A DNA stretch of 64,000 nucleotides, from NCBI RefSeq assembly GCF_047126315.1, contig NZ_CP138953.1:1984001-2048000 (forward strand), written 5' to 3'. Below the pieces are notes generated by a model. That model was not told the DNA's origin. It searched no databases and worked only from the letters and a program-made list of their open reading frames with translations. Origin of the DNA: Shimia sp022448905. GTDB taxonomy: Bacteria > Pseudomonadota > Alphaproteobacteria > Rhodobacterales > Rhodobacteraceae. Positions 58,416 to 64,000 of the stretch are shown here, one piece after another. A program made the position numbers and the translations under genes. Positions within the stretch are counted from its first letter, which is position 1, and each line of letters begins with the position of its first letter.

Positions 58416-61400
58416 ATGGACTTAGTTGAGACAAGGCCGGATGCAATTGTGCCTGCCGAGTTAAGCCAACGGGAGCTGCTTTTCTTGATTGAAAGCAACT
58501 CTGAGTTTCTTCTGATTGTGGACGTTGCGAACCTGCCCGCTGTTCAGCTTCCGACAGGTAGCCGCCTTAATCGAGTTCTTATTCTCGAAGACCATCTTAT
58601 CCTAGTGCAAACTGACGGCACATTAATTGTGCTGAAAAACGTGTTGGATGCCAATGTCTTGGTCCTCCTAGACGGAACCGGTGTACCCTTGGCACGGTTG
58701 ATCGATGTCGCGACGCCTCAGTCTGAATGGGCGTTGCCGGATGATGCGCCGACCTTGCCGGTCCACTTTGTCATGAACCCAGGCGCAAGTTTGCCCGGTT
58801 CCGTTCAGGAAGATCCCATTCTGGTCAATGATCCTTTGATCGGGCTCCCCATAGTTAGGCTATTGCCTCCGACGGGCTACATTTGGGGGGGCGATGATCA
58901 GGTCAGATACGGTGCAGCCAGCGATGATACCGAATCTGCCCCCTTTGATGTGGATATCGTCCAGATCGCGCCGGTTGTGGCGTTGGAAACCGACGCCATT
59001 GTGGCTGTGCGCCCATCGCTTTTCTTCGACGTGATCTTTTCCAACCCCGCAAATGGTTCAGACAGCGCAACAACCCATTTTGAAATTCACAACCTTCCAA
59101 TGGGCACGGCGGTTTCGGCAGGTGTGCTAAGCGCGCAGGCGGATGGCTCTTTGTCACTGTCATTTGACGGGAGCTACGCGTCTTTTTTGGATTTGCAGAT
59201 ATTTTTTCCGCCCGACTTCTCGACGGAAAGCCGCAGTGATATCTCGGTGGGCTCATTGCCTGCGACCCTTCAGGTCGAAACCATCACCGGCAATAGTCAG
59301 AACCTGTCGTTTGATGTGACGCTGCTGCCCGAAGGTGACGTGACAATCGACGACACTTTGCCGGACGCGGTGGCAGACGAAACCGATTCCGCGACTCTGC
59401 TGACCCCGTCGTCGCTTTTGCTGCCCAGCGTCACAGATGTGGATGGGTCTGAGAGTTTTGACAGCATCGTTCTGACAATCAGGGGACTGCCGGCCGGTAT
59501 AGCTTTGTCCCAACTTGGCATAACGTTGCCATCCGGCGTGACCGCCAGCGTTGGGACAGATACCAGCAATGGTACAACCACCGTCATTTTTGATTTCAGT
59601 GCGGCGACCACGGCAACGGCATTGGACGCTTACCGCGCATTTGCACTGTCTTTGCCGGCAGATTTTTCCACAACCAACCGGTCCGATCTCAGTGATGGGT
59701 CAGTGGCTCTCCCCATTGCACTGCAGCTGGATGTGCAAACTGATGAGGACCATTTTCCCTCTGTGGATGGCCCTGTCGATGGCACGGCGACGGCTATCAG
59801 AAACGTCGACATCGAAGCGACCCCCGACATCGACCTGTCCGCGCCAACATTGTTGACTGTGGCCGAAGATGGTGGGGTGCAGAACATCTCTGTCGGCGTT
59901 CTGGCGGATTTGGGCATCAGCATCGCAATCACAGACGCGGACGGATCAGAAACAGCAGACACCCTCGATCCGCGCTTTGCGGCTTCGGTGACGATCGATT
60001 TTGTCGGTCTCCCACCGGGCACCACAGCGTCAGCCGGTATCTTGGACAATGGAACAAATCGATGGAGCGGCACCGTGGCGGAAGCGGAAGCGCTGTCGCT
60101 GTTTTTCCCGGGCAATTACAATGGTTCGATCCTGTCGACAATCGCAGTTACTACACCGGAGGGCACAGTAAGAACTGCGCAAGCAATTGTTGTAACGCCA
60201 ACGCCTGACATCATCATTTCGGGCAGCGTTTATGCGGTCGAGACCGATGCACCGCTAGCCATTCGTCTGTCGGATTTCATCGACGTTTTGGTTACGGATC
60301 CCAGCGAAACTGTCGACGAACTTGAGCTATTGGTCGTGCGCTTGCCACCCGGGACATTCGCGGTAGATGGCAACGGAAACTCCATAGGGTCAAGCGCCCC
60401 TGCTGGCGATGGCACCTTCTTTCTGGATATTGTGGTCAGGCCATCAGACGGCATCGATCCTCGGGATGTCGAAATCATACTTCCAAAAGATTACTCCTCG
60501 GTGAGCCCCAACACACAGTTGGGCTCGGTGCTTTTGGTGACCACCTCTGACGGGCGTGAAGTGGGACAGATCCCCATCGTCATCGGCGCCGAAGGCGACC
60601 TCGTGCTCACTGATGCCGATCTGGTTTTAACCGAAACCGACGCGCCCGTTCGCTTCACCCCTTCGTCAAGCGTGTTGCCCGCAGTGAATGACATCGACGG
60701 CTCCGAGAGCATTTCGATGGTTGCGTTCGACATCGACAACCTGCCGACGGGAACCCGGTTTTCCACTGACAGTGGCGCGACATTTGTCAATGCTGGCGCT
60801 TCCATCAGTTTCACGGGGACGCTGAACCAGTATCTGGATCTCATGATCGAACTGCCGCGCGACTACTCGACCGAAAACCCGCTGACAGATCTGTTCGCCG
60901 AAGTGTCTGCGGTGACGGATGAAGGCGGCACGGGCACTGTCAGACTCGACATCACCGTTGACTTTGAACTCGACGTTTCCCTGACGTTGCCCCCGATCAT
61001 CAACACGGTAGAAGACGCTGATGGCGTCGGGGTGTCCGTCGACCTCCAAATACAAGCGATGGCAACGGATCAGGATGGGTCCGAAGACAGCGCGACTGTG
61101 CGCATTTCATTTACGGACCTGCCATCTGGCGCTTCGGTGTCCACCGGCACGTTGAACAGCTTCTTGGGTATTTGGACAGGCACGATGGCGGAGGCGAACA
61201 GCCTTGCTCTCAACATTCCGGAAGATTTTTCCGGTACGATTGATTTGGACGTCACGATCCTCAGTCCGGAAGGCTCGCTGCAAAAATCGCAAACAATCGT
61301 CATTGCGCCCGCAGGGGACATCGTTTTTGACATTTCAGCCGCCAATTACGTCGAAACAGACGCCTATGTCACAGTTACACCCAGTGATCATTGGAACGCG

Positions 61401-64000
61401 CTTATTGCAGATTCCGATGGCGCTCTGCCGGTGGAGACTTTGGCTACGCTGACATTGACCTTGACTGGCCTGCCGCCCGGAGTACTCACGAGCAGCGTTC
61501 CAGTGAGCACGATTTCCTATGATCCAACCGCGGGGGGGGCGTTTCAGTTCACGGGTACCGAGGCGCAGTACGCGGCGCTCACGCTGCAATTCCCGCCGGA
61601 CTTTTCGACGGTAAGCCCGTCGGCAGACGGATTGACAATCGATGGCACCTTGGCGGCGACTTCGTCTGAAGATGCGACAGGTCAATCTGCATCGGTGTCG
61701 CTTACGATTGCGGCGGAAGGCGATGTCCAAATTGATGACAGTCTGCCTGACACTGTGGCGGATGAAACCGATGCGCCCACATTGCTGGTGCCCTCGCAGC
61801 TGCTGCTGCCGCAAGTGACTGATCTGGACGGGTCAGAAAGCCTCGAAGAGATTGAACTCACGATCGAAGGGCTGCCGGCGGGGATCACCTTGGCCGCACT
61901 TGGGATCACTTTGCCTGCGGGGGCAACCAGTACAATCACAACAGATGCTGCCAATGGCAGCGAAACGCTTGTCATTTCGCTGAATGCCGCCGCTGTTGCG
62001 GATGTCGCTGCCGCCTACCAAGCCCTAAGCCTGTCGTTGCCGACGGATTTCTCCACCACAAACCGGAGCGACCTGACCAATGGTGATGTCAGCCTTCCTC
62101 TGAAACTCTCTCTGTTTGTCCAAACAGATGAAGATTTTTCTGCTGCCCTGGACACGCCGACTGACGGCACTGCATTGGCCACGCGTCTTGTGGAAATTGA
62201 TTATGAGCTCGACGTTGCCCTCTCGGCACCGCCGCTGTTGCAAGCAAACGAGGATAGGGACGGGGCAGGGGTGTCCTTGGACTTGGGCATTTCGGTTGCC
62301 GCCACTGACATAGATGGGTCCGAGGACAGCACCACAGTCGAAATTGTATTCACCGGACTACCTACCTCAGCCGGTGTTTCCGAAGGCACGCTGGACGCTG
62401 CGACCGGGATTTGGCGCGGGACAATGGCCGAGGCCAATGCGCTGGAGCTGCAGCTTCCCCAAGATTACTCAGGAACGATCACGAGCGAAACAAGGGCCTT
62501 TTCCCCGGAGGGCACCACAAGCACGACGCAGACAATTGAGATTGCACCAACCGGAGACATCGCCCTCACGATCGCTGAACTGGTTGCTGCGGAAACCGAC
62601 GCAACAGTCTTGGTGACGCCCTCAGCAAGTTGGATTGTATCCATATCTGACAGCGACGGAACCTTGCCGCAAGAGACGATTAATACAGTGACGCTCACGC
62701 TGCAGGACCTGCCGCCTGCGGTCGTGGCAAGCGGGGTTCCAGCTGCCACCGTTACTTATGATGCCTCCCTCGGTGGGCAATTGGTTTTTGTCGGAACGGA
62801 GGCGCAGTATCTGGCCCTGCGTCTTTCGTTCCCGACTGACTATTCGACAGAAAGCCCAAGTGCAGACGGCACAGTGATTTCGGGAACACTTGCGGCAACG
62901 TCCACAGAGGATGCAACCGGCGTGTCACAGGCCGTAACGCTGCGCATCACACCTGAGGGTGATGTAGAGATTGACGACAGTCTGCCCGATACTGTTGCCG
63001 ATGAAACCGACGCTGTGACGCCGGTTCGCCCATCGGACCTTTTGCTGCCCAAAGTGACGGACCTGGACAGCTCGGAGAAGATCGAAAATCTGGTCCTGAT
63101 CATTGACGGCCTGCCAGCCGGCTCCTCGCTGGCCTCGCTCAACATTACCGTGCCGACGGGTGGCTCTGCGAGTTTCTCTACCAGCGCAACCAACGGGTCC
63201 TCGACGCTCACACTGACACTAAATACAGCAGGCGTGACGGACGTTCTGGCGGCTTATCAGGCTTTTTCTCTTGAGCTTCCTGCAGATTTTTCAACGGCGA
63301 ACCGCTCCGATCTGACCGACGGTACCACCGCGTTGGTTCTGCGTCTTGAGCTGCGTGTGCAAACGGACGAAGACCAGAATGTGCTCGACGATACGCTGAT
63401 TGACGGAACCGCGACCGCTGAGCGGTTTGTGGACATTGATTTTGAGGCCGACATCGATCTGCAAGCGCCTGATCAATTGATGGTTCAAGAAGACAACGGC
63501 TCAACCAGCACACCATCCCCTGTAGATATTGATCTGCAACTCGACATCACCATCGATGATGCGGACGGGTCTGAAACCGCTGACCCGAGTGATCCGCGCT
63601 TTGCGGCGACGGTGAAGGTTACCTTTTTGAACCTGCCTGCAGGGGCCACAACCAATGGCGGAACATTGAACTCCGGAGTGTGGACAGGCACCGTTGCTGA
63701 GGCTAACGCTCTGGTCCTCACTGTTCCGGAAAACTACAACGGTATCATCAAGTCAATCATCGAAGTGACGACGCCAGAAGGATTTGCAACCAAAGGGCAA
63801 GTCATTGAAGTCACGCCTGTTCCTGATGTTGTCGTGACCGGTTTTATCGCGGTACAGGAAACCGACAGCAAGCTTTCAGTGGCTCTTCAGGACTTCATCG
63901 ATGTGGTGGTTGGCGCGGGTGAAACCGTGTTGGATTTGACATTTGACCTTGATGGATTGCCGATTGGAACAGTTGTCCAAGACGCTGGCGGCAATACGAT
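58416..64000 (+). CDS. Giant repetitive surface protein/adhesin (partial, runs off right edge)
   Basis: The frame is open for over 1,860 codons with no stop. The first 170 residues form a distinct N-terminal region (QRELLFLIESNSEFLLIVDV, HLILVQTDGTLIVLKNV) without a signal peptide, similar in layout to N-terminal modules of type I-secreted biofilm adhesins. From about 58.95 kb on come Ig-like beta modules with VADETD, TDLDGSE, GLPAG, PxDFST and AEANAL motifs. They form a three-module unit repeated four times. Start ATG 58416 has GGTGG upstream; ATG 58404 is possible, and the frame is open even further left into the IS6 remnant. Confidence 0.88.
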   Translation, partial: MDLVETRPDAIVPAELSQRELLFLIESNSEFLLIVDVANLPAVQLPTGSRLNRVLILEDHLILVQTDGTLIVLKNVLDANVLVLLDGTGVPLARLIDVATPQSEWALPDDAPTLPVHFVMNPGASLPGSVQEDPILVNDPLIGLPIVRLLPPTGYIWGGDDQVRYGAASDDTESAPFDVDIVQIAPVVALETDAIVAVRPSLFFDVIFSNPANGSDSATTHFEIHNLPMGTAVSAGVLSAQADGSLSLSFDGSYASFLDLQIFFPPDFSTESRSDISVGSLPATLQVETITGNSQNLSFDVTLLPEGDVTIDDTLPDAVADETDSATLLTPSSLLLPSVTDVDGSESFDSIVLTIRGLPAGIALSQLGITLPSGVTASVGTDTSNGTTTVIFDFSAATTATALDAYRAFALSLPADFSTTNRSDLSDGSVALPIALQLDVQTDEDHFPSVDGPVDGTATAIRNVDIEATPDIDLSAPTLLTVAEDGGVQNISVGVLADLGISIAITDADGSETADTLDPRFAASVTIDFVGLPPGTTASAGILDNGTNRWSGTVAEAEALSLFFPGNYNGSILSTIAVTTPEGTVRTAQAIVVTPTPDIIISGSVYAVETDAPLAIRLSDFIDVLVTDPSETVDELELLVVRLPPGTFAVDGNGNSIGSSAPAGDGTFFLDIVVRPSDGIDPRDVEIILPKDYSSVSPNTQLGSVLLVTTSDGREVGQIPIVIGAEGDLVLTDADLVLTETDAPVRFTPSSSVLPAVNDIDGSESISMVAFDIDNLPTGTRFSTDSGATFVNAGASISFTGTLNQYLDLMIELPRDYSTENPLTDLFAEVSAVTDEGGTGTVRLDITVDFELDVSLTLPPIINTVEDADGVGVSVDLQIQAMATDQDGSEDSATVRISFTDLPSGASVSTGTLNSFLGIWTGTMAEANSLALNIPEDFSGTIDLDVTILSPEGSLQKSQTIVIAPAGDIVFDISAANYVETDAYVTVTPSDHWNALIADSDGALPVETLATLTLTLTGLPPGVLTSSVPVSTISYDPTAGGAFQFTGTEAQYAALTLQFPPDFSTVSPSADGLTIDGTLAATSSEDATGQSASVSLTIAAEGDVQIDDSLPDTVADETDAPTLLVPSQLLLPQVTDLDGSESLEEIELTIEGLPAGITLAALGITLPAGATSTITTDAANGSETLVISLNAAAVADVAAAYQALSLSLPTDFSTTNRSDLTNGDVSLPLKLSLFVQTDEDFSAALDTPTDGTALATRLVEIDYELDVALSAPPLLQANEDRDGAGVSLDLGISVAATDIDGSEDSTTVEIVFTGLPTSAGVSEGTLDAATGIWRGTMAEANALELQLPQDYSGTITSETRAFSPEGTTSTTQTIEIAPTGDIALTIAELVAAETDATVLVTPSASWIVSISDSDGTLPQETINTVTLTLQDLPPAVVASGVPAATVTYDASLGGQLVFVGTEAQYLALRLSFPTDYSTESPSADGTVISGTLAATSTEDATGVSQAVTLRITPEGDVEIDDSLPDTVADETDAVTPVRPSDLLLPKVTDLDSSEKIENLVLIIDGLPAGSSLASLNITVPTGGSASFSTSATNGSSTLTLTLNTAGVTDVLAAYQAFSLELPADFSTANRSDLTDGTTALVLRLELRVQTDEDQNVLDDTLIDGTATAERFVDIDFEADIDLQAPDQLMVQEDNGSTSTPSPVDIDLQLDITIDDADGSETADPSDPRFAATVKVTFLNLPAGATTNGGTLNSGVWTGTVAEANALVLTVPENYNGIIKSIIEVTTPEGFATKGQVIEVTPVPDVVVTGFIAVQETDSKLSVALQDFIDVVVGAGETVLDLTFDLDGLPIGTVVQDAGGNT

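Noticed and set aside
59253..63721. Several long minus-strand frames under the giant surface protein
   Set aside because: They recur with each repeat unit, as expected for shadows of a repetitive gene, and the plus strand is continuously open.

Overview
The window looks like a chromosomal segment of a Rhodobacterales (roseobacter-group) alphaproteobacterium. The reasons are family content and gene order: the tightly overlapping run dacC-like / tmk / holB / tatD / MBL hydrolase, an adjacent SPOR lipoprotein, TRAP and FrcA-type sugar transport, UxaA-type split dehydratase genes and a DUF2924/serine-recombinase pair. This assignment comes from reading the sequence, not from a database search.

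Layout. (1) 1-8.1 kb: ordinary core genes, all on the minus strand (chemotaxis CheY and STAS, DsbA-like oxidoreductase, AEC transporter, MBL hydrolase, TatD, HolB, Tmk, D,D-carboxypeptidase, SPOR lipoprotein). (2) 8.3-15.4 kb: tRNA-Ser(TGA), a 21-22 bp periodic repeat array, a large serine recombinase with a DUF2924 partner, and a phage packaging fragment (ParB-like methyltransferase, DUF5681, terminase large subunit) that ends 3 bp before an IS6-family element whose transposase has lost a catalytic Asp. (3) 15.5-19.8 kb: a five-gene, start/stop-overlapping operon around a Tat-exported FAD oxidase and an alpha/beta hydrolase, of unknown function. (4) 20.1-31.3 kb: sugar and sugar-acid cluster A (glycerate kinase remnant, FAH hydrolase, SDR, two GntR regulators, TRAP transporter, mutarotase, KDG kinase, a nonsense-mutated mannitol-dehydrogenase-type gene, an aldo/keto reductase with a damaged start). 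(5) 31.3-45.3 kb: a second tandem-winged-helix regulator, an IS21-family insertion, then cluster B (sugar ABC transporter, Zn-alcohol dehydrogenase, SDR, RraA-like protein, third tandem-wHTH regulator, split UxaA-type dehydratase, aldo/keto reductase, lactonase, mutarotase). (6) 45.5-58.3 kb: an IS-riddled, partly AT-rich accessory region. It has four 804-818 bp IS6 copies or derivatives plus truncated ones, an IS5 element and IS3 scraps. Between them lie an interrupted tyrosine recombinase, a phage antirepressor stub, a SUOX-fold protein/hybrid histidine kinase pair and an RsbS-RsbT-GGDEF/EAL module. (7) 58.4 kb to the right edge: a giant repetitive surface protein running out of the window.

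How the genes may work together. Clusters A and B together encode most steps of a non-phosphorylative L-fucose-type route: uptake, anomer conversion, 1-dehydrogenation, lactone hydrolysis, dehydration, 4-dehydrogenation and hydrolysis to pyruvate plus lactate. A UxaA-type enzyme may replace the usual enolase-superfamily dehydratase. Three paralogous regulators with two winged-helix domains lie near closely related AT-rich palindromes at four promoters, suggesting one regulatory family controls the whole region. In the accessory region the RsbS/RsbT switch, the c-di-GMP enzyme and the neighbouring giant adhesin suggest a surface-attachment decision module. That link is inference from proximity.
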